Part shown: piece by piece, positions 34,064 through 43,159 of the stretch | Position numbering within the stretch: the stretch's first letter is position 1 | How the letters are laid out: the number at the start of each line of letters is the position of its first letter | From: Bacillota bacterium | Lineage (GTDB): Bacteria; Bacillota; Clostridia; Peptostreptococcales; Anaerovoracaceae | Direction: 5' to 3' | Assembly (NCBI GenBank): GCA_905372035.1 | Contig: CAJPNN010000003.1 | Coordinates: forward strand, 1 to 58,500 | Length of the DNA stretch: 58,500 bases | The notes under the pieces: generated by a model | What the model was told of the DNA's origin: nothing | Database searches by the model: none | What the model saw: only the letters and a program-made list of their open reading frames with translations | Made by a program: the position numbers and the translations under genes

Positions 34064-35113
34064 TCAATTTTCTATCTTTTGAAATCCTGATTTTTCCGTA
34101 GGAACAATTTCGCCTCCGGACTTTATGAAAACGGCTTCAACACCCTTTGTTTTCCTGACCAATTCCATACCCTTATCAAAACCTAACAGAAGACAGCTTG
34201 TAGAAATCGAGTCTCCGTCTACAGATTTTTCGGAGATTATCGAAACGCCTTCAAGGTCTGTTTTAATAGGCCAACCGGTTCTCGGATCTATTACATGATG
34301 ATATAAAACACCGTTTTTCTTGAATTGTCTTTCGTAAATTCCCGATGTTACTATAGAATTATCGCTTGATTTAATTACACCTACAATTCCGTCTCCGTGA
34401 GAAAACGGCTTTTCAATCCCTACTTTCCAAGGAAATCCCGCTTGCTTTTCTCCTATTGTGACTACATTTCCTCCAAGATTGATAATTGCTCTCTTAACAC
34501 CTTTTTTTCTGAGCACGTCTGCAACTCTGTCAGCTATATAGCCTTTTGCTATCGCTCCCAAATCTATTTTTGTTTCAGGATCGGTAAGCTGAACTTTTTT
34601 CCCTTCTATTTTTATCTTATCATAACCTACATGTGCAAGCCTTTTTGCTATCTCCTGTGCGGACGGTACCTCGGGATTCTCAGATGTAAAATCCCAAAGC
34701 TCCGTAACCCCTCCTATCGTAATATCAAAAAGACCGTCGGTTTTCTTGGAGAATTCCAATGATTTTTTTATAAGTTTGAGCGTATCGTCGCCGACCTCAA
34801 CCGCATTGCCCCCGCTGTTATTTATCTTCCAAACATCGCTGTTTTTAATCGTCTTACTTAAAACTTTTTCATATTTTTTGCAAACTTCTATCCCTTTATC
34901 TGCAAGTTTTTGATCATCCGTTCCATATACCGATATGGTGCAAGACGTATTTAAAACAAAATCATTTGCTTCAACTTTGCTGTCGGCATCATTGGTTCCA
35001 CCGCCTTTACTTCCCTCTTTTTTACCCGTACCGCATCCAACAAGTGATCCGGCAATAAGCATTATACTTAAAATAACTGCTGCCGTTAATCCTAATCTCC
35101 TTTTTTCTATCAT
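34064..35113 (-). CDS. apbE: ApbE-type FAD:protein FMN transferase, lipoprotein
   Basis: A protein of 349 residues. A type II signal peptide ends at lipobox LVGC with Cys27, and a Gly/Lys-rich linker follows. The ApbE domain has DLGAIAKGYIADRVADVLR, INLGGNVVTIG, and HHVIDPRTGWPIKTD with the Mg/FAD residues. It attaches FMN to Thr/Ser of extracytoplasmic flavoproteins such as RnfG/RnfD or NqrC. No such substrate is in the window. RBS GGAGG. It follows tyrS after 64 nt, in which a weak hairpin (TTACC/GGTAA) precedes TTTTTT. Confidence 0.92.
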   Translation of the reverse strand: MIEKRRLGLTAAVILSIMLIAGSLVGCGTGKKEGSKGGGTNDADSKVEANDFVLNTSCTISVYGTDDQKLADKGIEVCKKYEKVLSKTIKNSDVWKINNSGGNAVEVGDDTLKLIKKSLEFSKKTDGLFDITIGGVTELWDFTSENPEVPSAQEIAKRLAHVGYDKIKIEGKKVQLTDPETKIDLGAIAKGYIADRVADVLRKKGVKRAIINLGGNVVTIGEKQAGFPWKVGIEKPFSHGDGIVGVIKSSDNSIVTSGIYERQFKKNGVLYHHVIDPRTGWPIKTDLEGVSIISEKSVDGDSISTSCLLLGFDKGMELVRKTKGVEAVFIKSGGEIVPTEKSGFQKIEN

Positions 35114-35177
35114 CGTCTATCCTCCAAAAAATATAAACATTACCGCTTTAAAACGATGGTAAATACCCGTTTGTTCT

Positions 35178-36440
35178 TTAGCCGAGCTCAATCATATGAA
35201 AAGTTTTTTTACCTTTCTTAATTAAAAGTTTTCCGTCTTCGTCAAACAGATCTTTTGTGACATAAAGCTTTTTATCCGATATTTTTGCTCCGTTTATCGA
35301 TAATCCGCCCTGTTCAATGGTCCTGAAGCCTTCGCCGTTGCTGGGAACAAGCCCCACTCTTTTCATGAGCGACACTACACCGATCCCTTCGCCGTCAAAT
35401 TCGGAAGCGTCTATAGTTGTTTTAGGTACATTCGACATATCCGCTCCGCCTGCAAATAACGCTCTTGCAGCATCTTGTGCCCGGTGTGCTTTTTCTTCTC
35501 CGTGAACAAGTTTGGTAACCTCAAAAGCCAAAACCTCTTTTGCCCTGTTAATTTCCGCCCCTTCTAATGCGGCAAGCCTTTCAACTTCCTGCATCGGCAA
35601 AAAAGTAAGCATCGACAGACATTTATGAACATCGGCATCCTCAACATTTCTCCAATACTGATAAAAATCATATACCGATGTCTTGCGTTCATCAAGCCAA
35701 AGAGCACCTTTTTGTGTTTTCCCCATCTTCTTTCCTTCGCTAGTCGTAAGCAATGCAAAAGTCATACCGTATGCCTGCCCGTCAGCCTCGCTTCGCACAA
35801 GGTCGATCCCTCCGATTATATTGGACCACTGATCATCTCCGCCAAACTGCATTTTTACGCCATGCTTTTTGTAAAGCTGCAAGAAATCATATGACTGCAT
35901 GAGCATATAGTTAAATTCCAAAAATGACAGTCCCGTCTCAAGCCTCTGTTTAAAACATTCCGCTCTAAGCATCCTGTTGACGGAAAAATGCCTTCCTATA
36001 TCCCTTATAAACTCTATATAATTCAAATCCCAAAGCCAGTCGGCGTTATTCACAGCGAAAGCTTTCCCATCCGAAAAATCAATATATTTATCAAACAGGT
36101 TCTTAAAGTTATTACAATTATCCATTACAGTTTGTTTTGTCATCATTTGACGCATATCGGTACGTCCTGTCGGATCTCCGATCATACCTGTGCCTCCCCC
36201 TATGAGAACATAAGGAATATGCCCGAATTTCTGCATATATATCATAACGATAATCTGCATAAAATGTCCTATATGAAGACAATCCGCCGTAGGATCAAAT
36301 CCTGTATAAAATTTGACGCTCTCCTTGCCTAACAATGTTCTGATTTCATCTTCATTAGTGGTCTGTTTTATAAATCCTCTTTCCTTTAAAACATCATAAA
36401 CATTTTTATGTTCACTTATATTATCATTAATAAAATTCAT
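35178..36440 (-). CDS. tyrS: Tyrosyl-tRNA synthetase
   Basis: A class I synthetase of 420 residues. The HIGH motif is in DCLHIGH (residues 53-59), the KMSKS loop is KKMGKT in TTSEGKKMGKTQKGALW, and YDFLQLYKKHG and QFGGDDQW form the tyrosine pocket. The C-terminal S4 domain runs from about residue 350 (LSINGAKISDKKLYV). It follows upp by 17 nt, so it has no T-box of its own. The RBS CGGAGG precedes the ATG. Confidence 0.96.
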   Translation of the reverse strand: MNFINDNISEHKNVYDVLKERGFIKQTTNEDEIRTLLGKESVKFYTGFDPTADCLHIGHFMQIIVMIYMQKFGHIPYVLIGGGTGMIGDPTGRTDMRQMMTKQTVMDNCNNFKNLFDKYIDFSDGKAFAVNNADWLWDLNYIEFIRDIGRHFSVNRMLRAECFKQRLETGLSFLEFNYMLMQSYDFLQLYKKHGVKMQFGGDDQWSNIIGGIDLVRSEADGQAYGMTFALLTTSEGKKMGKTQKGALWLDERKTSVYDFYQYWRNVEDADVHKCLSMLTFLPMQEVERLAALEGAEINRAKEVLAFEVTKLVHGEEKAHRAQDAARALFAGGADMSNVPKTTIDASEFDGEGIGVVSLMKRVGLVPSNGEGFRTIEQGGLSINGAKISDKKLYVTKDLFDEDGKLLIKKGKKTFHMIELG

Positions 36441-36457
36441 TTTATCCTCCGAAAAAA

Positions 36458-37087
36458 CTATTTCGTTCCGTATAATCTGTCTCCCGCATCGCCAAGCCCC
36501 GGAACTATATATTTATTTTCATTCAGGTGGCTGTCTTTTGCTGCAACAAATATATCGACATCCGGATGTGCATTTTGAAGAACTTCAATTCCTTCAGGAG
36601 CCGCAATCAGACAAAGGAAGATTATTTTTTTACCGCCTCTCGCTTTTATAAAGTCGATAGCAGCTACTGCCGATCCTCCTGTCGCAAGCATAGGGTCAAC
36701 GACAAATACTTCTCTTTTATCTATATCCGACGGCAGTTTGCAATAATATTCCACAGGCATATGCGTATCCGGATCTCTATAAAGACCCACATGTCCCACC
36801 CTTGCATTGGGAACAAGTGAAAGCATACCGTCGACCATCCCGAGCCCCGCTCTTAAAATAGGTACTATGGCGATATCTTCTCCTTTGAGCATCTTTACCT
36901 TGGCTTCCGCAACCGGAGTTTGAACTACAACATCCTTAAGTTCTAAATTCCTGGTCGCTTCAAAAGTCATAAGGGTCGCAATTTCCGTTGCCAGAGCTCT
37001 AAATTCCTTAGTCCCCGTCTCTACGGACCTTAGCAATGCTGTCTTGTGTTGAATTAACGGATGATCAAATACATATACTTTACTCAT
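36458..37087 (-). CDS. upp: Uracil phosphoribosyltransferase
   Basis: A protein of 209 residues that makes UMP from uracil and PRPP. The PRPP motif is VVDPMLATGGSA, uracil-binding residues lie in the C-terminal YIVPGLGDAGDRLYGTK, and VPILRAGLGM is the family loop. The ATG at 37087 has GGAGG upstream; an in-frame start at 37102 precedes this RBS. It lies 58 nt after rpiB, a common clostridial neighbour. Confidence 0.96.
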   Translation of the reverse strand: MSKVYVFDHPLIQHKTALLRSVETGTKEFRALATEIATLMTFEATRNLELKDVVVQTPVAEAKVKMLKGEDIAIVPILRAGLGMVDGMLSLVPNARVGHVGLYRDPDTHMPVEYYCKLPSDIDKREVFVVDPMLATGGSAVAAIDFIKARGGKKIIFLCLIAAPEGIEVLQNAHPDVDIFVAAKDSHLNENKYIVPGLGDAGDRLYGTK

Positions 37088-37145
37088 TCTTCTATCCTCC
37101 ATAAATACCTTTTTATATAATTAATCGCTTTCGCAAAAATACCTG

Positions 37146-37577
37146 CTACATTGAATCCAGCATATCAGTTCTTCTTTTATGCCTGTCTCCCAGGAATTCG
37201 GCGTTGAGCCATTCATTTGTTATTTCCAGGGCCTCTTTATTCTTGAGTACTCTCCCTCCGAGTGCAAGCATATTGGCATTGTTATGCTCTTTAGCCAGTC
37301 TCGACATCTCAGGACTGGTGCAAAGCGCACATCTGATCCCTTTGATTTTATTGGCCGCAATAGATATCCCTATCCCTGTCCCGCAGCAAACTATTCCACA
37401 GTCGGCGTTTCCTGATGCTACGCATTCTGCACACTTCTTCCCATATACAGGATAATCCACCGAATCTTCCGAATAGGTCCCAAGATCATTTACATCATAT
37501 CCTGCGCTTACAAGTTCGTCTTTTAAAAATTCTTTGAGCTGAAAACCGCCATGATCACTGGCTATCGCTAACTTCAT
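37146..37577 (-). CDS. rpiB: Ribose-5-phosphate isomerase B
   Basis: A protein of 143 residues that interconverts ribose 5-phosphate and ribulose 5-phosphate. It begins KLAIASDHGGFQLKEFL and contains the active-site CCGTGIGISIAANK with the base cysteine, followed by NNANMLALGGR. The ATG at 37577 follows GAGAGG by 7 nt; an ATG at 37583 is too close. It nearly abuts the TsaC gene, which supports coupling. Confidence 0.95.
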   Translation of the reverse strand: MKLAIASDHGGFQLKEFLKDELVSAGYDVNDLGTYSEDSVDYPVYGKKCAECVASGNADCGIVCCGTGIGISIAANKIKGIRCALCTSPEMSRLAKEHNNANMLALGGRVLKNKEALEITNEWLNAEFLGDRHKRRTDMLDSM

Positions 37578-37579
37578 AA

Positions 37580-38605
37580 TCATACCTCTCTTACATTGTA
37601 TCCCGCCGATTTTAGCATTCTGTTCATAACTGCAAATCCTATTTCATCTTTCTCGTCCAATGCCCCTGCCAAAATCAGGTCCACACCGTCGTCATCCATC
37701 TTTCTGAGCTTTGAAAAAAGCTCTCTTGCCGCATTTTTAAAGTCGTTCTCTTCAAATAATATAACACCTACTTTTTCTCCCTGTGATTCCCTTTGTTTTT
37801 TTATTTCAGTAATCTCTCTCTCCACATCCGATCTTTTCCCTCGTAAAATAATCATCTGTGCCGAAGGAGCATAGTGTTTATATTTCATCCCCGGAGCTTT
37901 AGGATTTACATCGTTTTCACTTTCTCGGTTTTTTATTGATGCTGCCGCATCCATCGCAACCGTTCTCCCTATAACTTTTGAAATCTGCGTTGCGGAAATT
38001 ATTCCCGGTCTGAGGATCATCGGTTCTTCATTCGTCAAATCTATTATCGTCGACTCTATTCCGACTCGACATTTATCCCCGCATAAAATTATCTTGACCT
38101 TACCGCTCATATCATGAATCACATGTTCGGGCTTCGTAGGACTGGGTTTCCCCGAAATGTTCGCACTCGGCGCCGCAATAGGCGTCCCTGATTTTCTTAT
38201 AAGTTCAACGGCAATATCGTTATCCGGTATTCTCACCGCAACCGTATCAAGTCCTCCTGTCGTTATGAGAGGAACTTTCTCAGATTTTTTCAAGACAGCC
38301 GTAAACGGACCCGGCCAAAAAGCTTTTGCCAATTTTTCTAAAACTCCCAAGTCACAATCAGTCACATCCCGTACCATATCCAAATCACAAACATGGAGTA
38401 TCAACGGATTGTCCGAAGGTCTGCCCTTGGCTTTATAAATATTTGAAACCGCTTCATAATTCAATCCGTCCGCACCTATCCCATATACTGTTTCCGTAGG
38501 GAATATTACAAGCTCTCCCGATTTGATCGCCTGAGAGGCCTCATAAATTGCTTTTTCTTTTTCTTTCAGATTAAGTTTTTCTATATCGAAAATTTTAGTA
38601 TCCAT
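37580..38605 (-). CDS. tsaC: L-threonylcarbamoyladenylate synthase (TsaC/Sua5/YwlC)
   Basis: A protein of 341 residues, the long Sua5 form. The YrdC domain has SGELVIFPTETVYGIGADG, KGRPSDNPLILHV, PGPFTAVLKK and PTKPEHV. The C-terminal Sua5 domain (from about residue 215) begins after a linker containing APGMKYKHYAP. It makes threonylcarbamoyl-AMP for the t6A37 tRNA modification. The ATG at 38605 is chosen; a TTG three codons upstream is possible and neither has a strong RBS. It lies 51 nt after prfA. Confidence 0.93.
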   Translation of the reverse strand: MDTKIFDIEKLNLKEKEKAIYEASQAIKSGELVIFPTETVYGIGADGLNYEAVSNIYKAKGRPSDNPLILHVCDLDMVRDVTDCDLGVLEKLAKAFWPGPFTAVLKKSEKVPLITTGGLDTVAVRIPDNDIAVELIRKSGTPIAAPSANISGKPSPTKPEHVIHDMSGKVKIILCGDKCRVGIESTIIDLTNEEPMILRPGIISATQISKVIGRTVAMDAAASIKNRESENDVNPKAPGMKYKHYAPSAQMIILRGKRSDVEREITEIKKQRESQGEKVGVILFEENDFKNAARELFSKLRKMDDDGVDLILAGALDEKDEIGFAVMNRMLKSAGYNVREV

Positions 38606-38656
38606 GTTATCCAAATTTGATTTTTATATTTTATACAATGAAGCCATATTAAAATA

Positions 38657-39724
38657 TCAGAAATTTTTCATTTTCTCCGCTTGTGCACCGGTAATAAGAG
38701 CATCTATTATCTCATCCATTTCTCCATCTAAAAAAGTATCCAATTTATATATAGTCATACCTATTCTATGGTCGGAAACTCTTCCCTGAGGGAAATTATA
38801 TGTCCTTATTCTTTCACTTCTATCGCCTGAGCCTACTTGATTTTTTCTCGCTTCGGAAATTTCCCGGTTCTGTTCCCGGATTTTCAAATCATAAAGTCTC
38901 GCTCTGAGAACTTTAAACGCTTTTTCTTTATTTTTCAGCTGGGATTTTTCATCCTGACATGTAACCACCAGTCCGGTCGGAACGTGTGTGAGCCTTACCG
39001 CAGAATCCGTAGTATTTACACACTGTCCCCCGTTGCCTGACGCTCTATAGACATCGACTCTGACATCATTGGGATTAAGGTCCACTTCAACATCATCAAT
39101 TTCCGGAAGTACCGCTACCGTTGCCGCCGAAGTATGTATTCTTCCGCTTGATTCCGTTTCCGGAACTCTCTGAACTCTATGTACTCCACTCTCATATTTC
39201 AATCGGGAATAGGCCCCTTTTCCCTTTATCATTATAACAGCCTCTTTTATTCCGCCTATACCTGTATCATTTACATCTATAAGCTCTACTTTCCAACGCC
39301 TTCTTTCGGCATATCTCATATACATTCTGAGCAAATCCGAACCGAAAAGAGCCGCTTCCTCTCCGCCGGTTCCCGCCCTGACTTCGAGTATAACATTTTT
39401 TTCATCGTTGGGATCTTTCGGCAACAATAAAATTTTAAGCTCTTCCGAAAGTTTTTCTATTTTATCTTCCAGATCTGAAATCTCCATCTTGGCCAGCTCT
39501 TTTATTTCATCATCAAGCCCTCCCTCTGAAAGCATATCCTTTGCACCGGTAAGATCTTCCTCCGCCTTTTTATACTCTTTATATTTATTTACTATAGGCT
39601 CCATTTCACCCATTTCTTTCATATGTTTTTGCCAAACAGGCTGATCCGCTATTATCTCCGGATCCGAAACCTTGTCGCTCAGCTCTTTATATTTCTCTTG
39701 TATAAAATCAAGTTTGTTAAGCAT
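38657..39724 (-). CDS. prfA: Peptide chain release factor 1
   Basis: A protein of 355 residues. The catalytic GGQ lies in YRASGNGGQCVNTTDSAVRL near residue 230. The codon-recognition domain is upstream, and the C-terminal RIGMTIYKLDTFLDG is typical. It reads UAA and UAG. The ATG at 39724 follows AAAGGTGG. In most Clostridia the gene follows prmC, which methylates its GGQ glutamine; here prmC is separated from it by the surface-protein gene and rpmE. Confidence 0.96.
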   Translation of the reverse strand: MLNKLDFIQEKYKELSDKVSDPEIIADQPVWQKHMKEMGEMEPIVNKYKEYKKAEEDLTGAKDMLSEGGLDDEIKELAKMEISDLEDKIEKLSEELKILLLPKDPNDEKNVILEVRAGTGGEEAALFGSDLLRMYMRYAERRRWKVELIDVNDTGIGGIKEAVIMIKGKGAYSRLKYESGVHRVQRVPETESSGRIHTSAATVAVLPEIDDVEVDLNPNDVRVDVYRASGNGGQCVNTTDSAVRLTHVPTGLVVTCQDEKSQLKNKEKAFKVLRARLYDLKIREQNREISEARKNQVGSGDRSERIRTYNFPQGRVSDHRIGMTIYKLDTFLDGEMDEIIDALITGAQAEKMKNF

Positions 39725-39817
39725 AATTTCCACCTTTTATCTATTGCAACCATTTTCCACCGCTCGCTATATTTTATCATAGATTACATTGGAAGAAAAG
39801 CAACGCAATTCCCCGTA

Positions 39818-39849
39818 TAATAAAAATACTGGAAATATATTATTTCCAG
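39818..39849 (-). terminator. Terminator of rpmE
   Basis: CTGGAAATA (39829-39837) and TATTTCCAG (39841-39849) form a perfect 9-bp stem with a 3-nt loop. On the minus strand TATTTTTATT follows. It lies 10 nt after the rpmE stop. Confidence 0.7.
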
Positions 39850-39859
39850 TTGCTTATGA

Positions 39860-40060
39860 CTACTCCATATTGAACTTTTTCTTAAATTTCTCAACACGTC
39901 CGCCACGATTTATAAATTTCTGCTGACCTGTAAAAAATGGATGACAAGCGGAGCAAACATCTAACCTTATTTCATCTTTAGTAGATTTTGTCATGAAGCT
40001 GTTTCCGCATGCACAAGTCACCTTGCAATCCTTATATTCAGGATGTATCTCTTTCTTCAT
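39860..40060 (-). CDS. rpmE: Ribosomal protein bL31, zinc-ribbon form
   Basis: A protein of 66 residues. It begins KKEIHPEYKDCKVTCACGNSF and has the zinc cysteines CACG and CSAC, so it is the C+ (zinc) form. HPFFTGQQKFINRGGRVEKF is the conserved C-terminal half. The ATG at 40060 has AGAGGTGG upstream. It has its own terminator and so is probably monocistronic; it is displaced from its usual position next to rho. Confidence 0.95.
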   Translation of the reverse strand: MKKEIHPEYKDCKVTCACGNSFMTKSTKDEIRLDVCSACHPFFTGQQKFINRGGRVEKFKKKFNME

Positions 40061-40122
40061 AATGTCCACCTCTTTCTATTACACGGTAATATTCGTATAA
40101 CGGCTAATATTTTAGCACATAA

Positions 40123-40160
40123 AAACATATATATCAAGGGTTTTAATGATATATATGTTT
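40123..40160. repeat. Perfect 13-bp inverted repeat upstream of rpmE
   Basis: AAACATATATATC (40123-40135) and GATATATATGTTT (40148-40160) are perfect inverted arms around a 12-nt loop. The stem is AT-only apart from two pairs, so it may be an operator or weak hairpin between the surface-protein gene and rpmE. Confidence 0.45.
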
Positions 40161-40233
40161 GGCAAATTATGTTAACTCGTAAACCCTATCCCTACTGACT
40201 TTAAAAGTGATAACTCCAATGTCAAAAAGTCAA

Positions 40234-40269
40234 ACCATGAATCATTATTAAATGATTCATGGTTTTTTA
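40234..40269. terminator. Terminator after the SLH surface-protein gene
   Basis: ACCATGAATCATT (40234-40246) and AATGATTCATGGT (40251-40263) form a perfect 13-bp stem with a 4-nt loop. T-rich tracts lie on both sides (TTTTTT on the plus strand, TTTGACTTTTT on the minus strand). Confidence 0.65.
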
Positions 40270-40280
40270 TATTATTTGAT

Positions 40281-42914
40281 TTAATTACCTGTTTTTACTT
40301 CAATTTTATCGGACAAACCTCCTTTTTCCTGCAGTGCTTTTTTAAATTCGGCAAGTTTATCAGGTGTCAACAACGGAACTGAAAAAACTGTTATCTCGGA
40401 TTTTGCATGGATTCCCTCAAATGCGTTAGGTTCTTCATCCACCTCCGTCCAGTCCGGGGAAAGCACCTTTGTGGCATCTACAAATTCAGGGATGGTTTCC
40501 GAATTAAATTTTATCACAATTCCGATATCATTTGCTTCGTCATAAAAACTGCAGTTTTTAAATGCCGCATAACCGATCTTTGTAACGTTTTTCGGAATAT
40601 CTATCTGTTTCAAATTTTTTCTTGATTCAAATGCCGCTCTTCCTATTTTAGTCAGAGAATCCGGCAGCGTTACTTTTTCCAGCTTCCTTGTAAATATAAA
40701 GCAATTCGCGCCAATTTCTTTTACCGGTTTACCTGCATACTCTGCCGGAACGTTGACCTCTTTAACATTTTCATCCATACATCTATGCAAAACCATATAT
40801 CCGTCAGGATTAAAAATCCATCTGAAAGATGACGGTGAGTCTGATTTTCTTGCAATTTCTATGATTTCAGCGGCTTTCGCATTTTGCAATACCTTGCCGT
40901 ATTCAAACAAATCCGCCGTGTCGGGAATTATTATTCTTGCAGTTTTATTTGAAGGCATTTTTGATATATTCATTGAATTATTTCCGAATACAGGGATCTC
41001 ATTTCCCAACAATTCCACCTTGTTCAGTTTCCCTGTGCTTGCAAAGGCACGCTCTCTGACATTTTTGACTGATGCCGGGAGTGTCACCGACTCAAGTTTA
41101 TCACAGGAATAAAATGCCTCCATCCCGATAATTTCTATACCCTCTTCTAATACAAGCGTCTTTATCTTTTTATTTTTAAAGAAAACTTTATCACCTATTT
41201 TCCTGACCTGTTTTCCGTCATGCATCGCCGGTATTACTACATTTTCATCTTCCTTATTGTATGCGATCAAAGTAAGTGTACCGTCAGCTTCCGTTCTAAA
41301 CACCATCTCCTGAGGGGTTACGGCTTCACCTTTGCGTACTATTTGTACACCGTCAGGCAATCCTGCATCTTTGAACGCTGTTCTGTAAGCCGCCACATCT
41401 CCATTTTCAGGGATCTCAATCACTGTCTTTGAACTGATTTCCGAAAACGTTTGATTCTTTGTCAATTTAGCCGGAGGATTCTTTGTTGCAAAAGTTATCT
41501 TTTTCAGGTTCTCACAACCTCTTACTATATCCCACTCCAACTCATTAACACTTGCCGGCAAATCTATTTGCTCCAATTTTTTACAGCCGTTAAATGCTTT
41601 TTCTTCAATTTTTTTAACGCCTTCGGGAACTGTAATTTTCCCTTTAAGACCCTTACAATTTGCAAAGCAATGCTGTCCTATGGTTTCAAGTTTGATCCCG
41701 GCTTCAAAAGAAATACTTTCAACATCATTTCTATCCTGGAACGTTCCCCAACCGAAACCTACTACTTCTCTTCCGTTTATCTCTTTAGGAACGGTAACCG
41801 CTTTGTCATTACCTTCATATCTGTTAAGAAGCAAGTTCCCGTTATTTGTTATATCTGCCGAAAATCCTTTGCCTTTAATTGTATTTCCTGCAACAAATTT
41901 TGCACGTAATTCTGAAGTCGCAGCGTTGAATGAAACACTCCCAACCTTTGCATTTCCTACTTTAAAGAAATCTGAAGACAAATTATTTAACGTATACCCC
42001 GCCTTAGGTGTCAATTTTATGACTGCCACATATTCTTTGAGGGGTTGGAAATGAGTATCGGTCGTTTCCCATTTTCCTTTACCGCTAACTTCCGCCGTTG
42101 TATATTCCGTACTTAGCTTAATATCGGAAACCGCTATGTCTGCCGCCGGCAAACCCTCAAGAACTATCCTGTCATGCTCGGGATTTTTCAGGGTACTTCC
42201 GCCCGAAGATCCTCCGCCGGAACCGCCACCGGAACCTGAACTGCCCGGAGAAACGTTAGGTTTTGTCTTATCATCGGCGGGATTATTTCCCGTTATAGGC
42301 GGTATGCTCTTATTTGTTTCAACAGTTCCCGCCATATCCATAAGTGTCGCCAACTCCGCACGACTTAACCCTTTGCCCATGCCAAATGTTCCGTCGGAAT
42401 ATCCTTTTATTATCCCTGCACCGGCTAATTTTGAAATCGCTTCTTTTGCATATGAATTACCGACATCTGTAAAATTTTTTTCGCTTACACCGCTAAAATT
42501 AAACTTTGTCCTCATATATTTATATAATATATTCACAAATTCATCACGCGAAATATTCTTTGTCGGCTTGAATGTACCGTCAGGATATCCTGAAAGGATT
42601 TTCATGTCTGTCAGGTTGGCAACCGCACCTTCGCTCCATCTTCCCTTAACATCTTCAAATATACTCTTTTTACTGTTATCTCCTTTGATATATGCATTCA
42701 GAACGGCACAAACCTCTTCTCTTGTCGATAGCTTATCAGGTTTAAACGTATTATCCTCATAGCCTTTCATAATATTTTGCCGTATCATTTTATCAATACT
42801 GCCGAATGCCCAATGTCCTGCAATATCTCCAGGTGCGGCACTTGCAAAATTCGTCGGTATCATTGTTATAACAAGCGCAATCACCGTCAAAACAGCCAAT
42901 CCTTTTTTCTTCAT
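40281..42914 (-). CDS. SLH-anchored surface protein with BspA-like leucine-rich repeats
   Basis: A protein of 877 residues. A signal peptide ends near residue 27 (NFASA-AP). Three SLH domains (about 28-77, 86-135 and 147-195) each carry a GYxDxTFxP and SRxE core and bind secondary cell-wall polymer. A Gly/Ser linker spans 222-240. A beta-rich domain follows at about 245-345. Three BspA-type LRR_5 modules come next, each opened by a short beta motif (NGNLLLNRY, DGTLTLIAY, DGYMVLHR) and a VTVPKEINGREV-like line. It is probably an exported adhesin. A TTG at 42923 is an alternative start, better spaced from AAGGAG. It has its own promoter and terminator. Confidence 0.88.
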   Translation of the reverse strand: MKKKGLAVLTVIALVITMIPTNFASAAPGDIAGHWAFGSIDKMIRQNIMKGYEDNTFKPDKLSTREEVCAVLNAYIKGDNSKKSIFEDVKGRWSEGAVANLTDMKILSGYPDGTFKPTKNISRDEFVNILYKYMRTKFNFSGVSEKNFTDVGNSYAKEAISKLAGAGIIKGYSDGTFGMGKGLSRAELATLMDMAGTVETNKSIPPITGNNPADDKTKPNVSPGSSGSGGGSGGGSSGGSTLKNPEHDRIVLEGLPAADIAVSDIKLSTEYTTAEVSGKGKWETTDTHFQPLKEYVAVIKLTPKAGYTLNNLSSDFFKVGNAKVGSVSFNAATSELRAKFVAGNTIKGKGFSADITNNGNLLLNRYEGNDKAVTVPKEINGREVVGFGWGTFQDRNDVESISFEAGIKLETIGQHCFANCKGLKGKITVPEGVKKIEEKAFNGCKKLEQIDLPASVNELEWDIVRGCENLKKITFATKNPPAKLTKNQTFSEISSKTVIEIPENGDVAAYRTAFKDAGLPDGVQIVRKGEAVTPQEMVFRTEADGTLTLIAYNKEDENVVIPAMHDGKQVRKIGDKVFFKNKKIKTLVLEEGIEIIGMEAFYSCDKLESVTLPASVKNVRERAFASTGKLNKVELLGNEIPVFGNNSMNISKMPSNKTARIIIPDTADLFEYGKVLQNAKAAEIIEIARKSDSPSSFRWIFNPDGYMVLHRCMDENVKEVNVPAEYAGKPVKEIGANCFIFTRKLEKVTLPDSLTKIGRAAFESRKNLKQIDIPKNVTKIGYAAFKNCSFYDEANDIGIVIKFNSETIPEFVDATKVLSPDWTEVDEEPNAFEGIHAKSEITVFSVPLLTPDKLAEFKKALQEKGGLSDKIEVKTGN

Positions 42915-42980
42915 AAAAAACAAAACTCTCCTTTCATAGCAACCATAATAACATTTTTAATATATCTGTTTTTTATCTCG

Positions 42981-43032
42981 TTAGTTATATCTAACTAATA
43001 GAAATTATAAAGCCTCATATTGCTTTTGTCAA
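42981..43032 (-). promoter_or_regulatory. Consensus promoter with palindrome at +1 for the surface-protein gene
   Basis: On the minus strand, TTGACA (43032-43027) and TATAAT (43009-43004) are exactly 17 bp apart, a perfect sigma-A consensus. Directly downstream, TTAGTTA-TATC-TAACTAA (42981-42998) is a perfect 7-bp inverted repeat covering the expected start site, suitable as a repressor site or a 5'-end hairpin. Confidence 0.75.
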
Positions 43033-43159
43033 ACTTATCTGCCGCTTTTAGGCTTGAGATCTCTTTCTATTTTTAAGTCTCCTATTAGTTGTATACAAAC
43101 TGTCGAACGGATGATGAGGTCCACTTTAGCAAGCCGTTTTAATTTAAAAAGCGGTGAGC

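Noticed and set aside
35114..35177. Possible terminator between tyrS and apbE
   Set aside because: The TTACC/GGTAA stem has only five pairs, though TTTTTT follows; too weak to list as a feature.
36441..36457. A T-box for tyrS
   Set aside because: Only 17 nt separate tyrS from the end of upp; there is no room for a T-box.
42136..42762. Plus-strand frame of 208 codons within the surface-protein gene
   Set aside because: Pro/Ser-rich shadow of the SLH and Gly/Ser linker coding sequence; no RBS.
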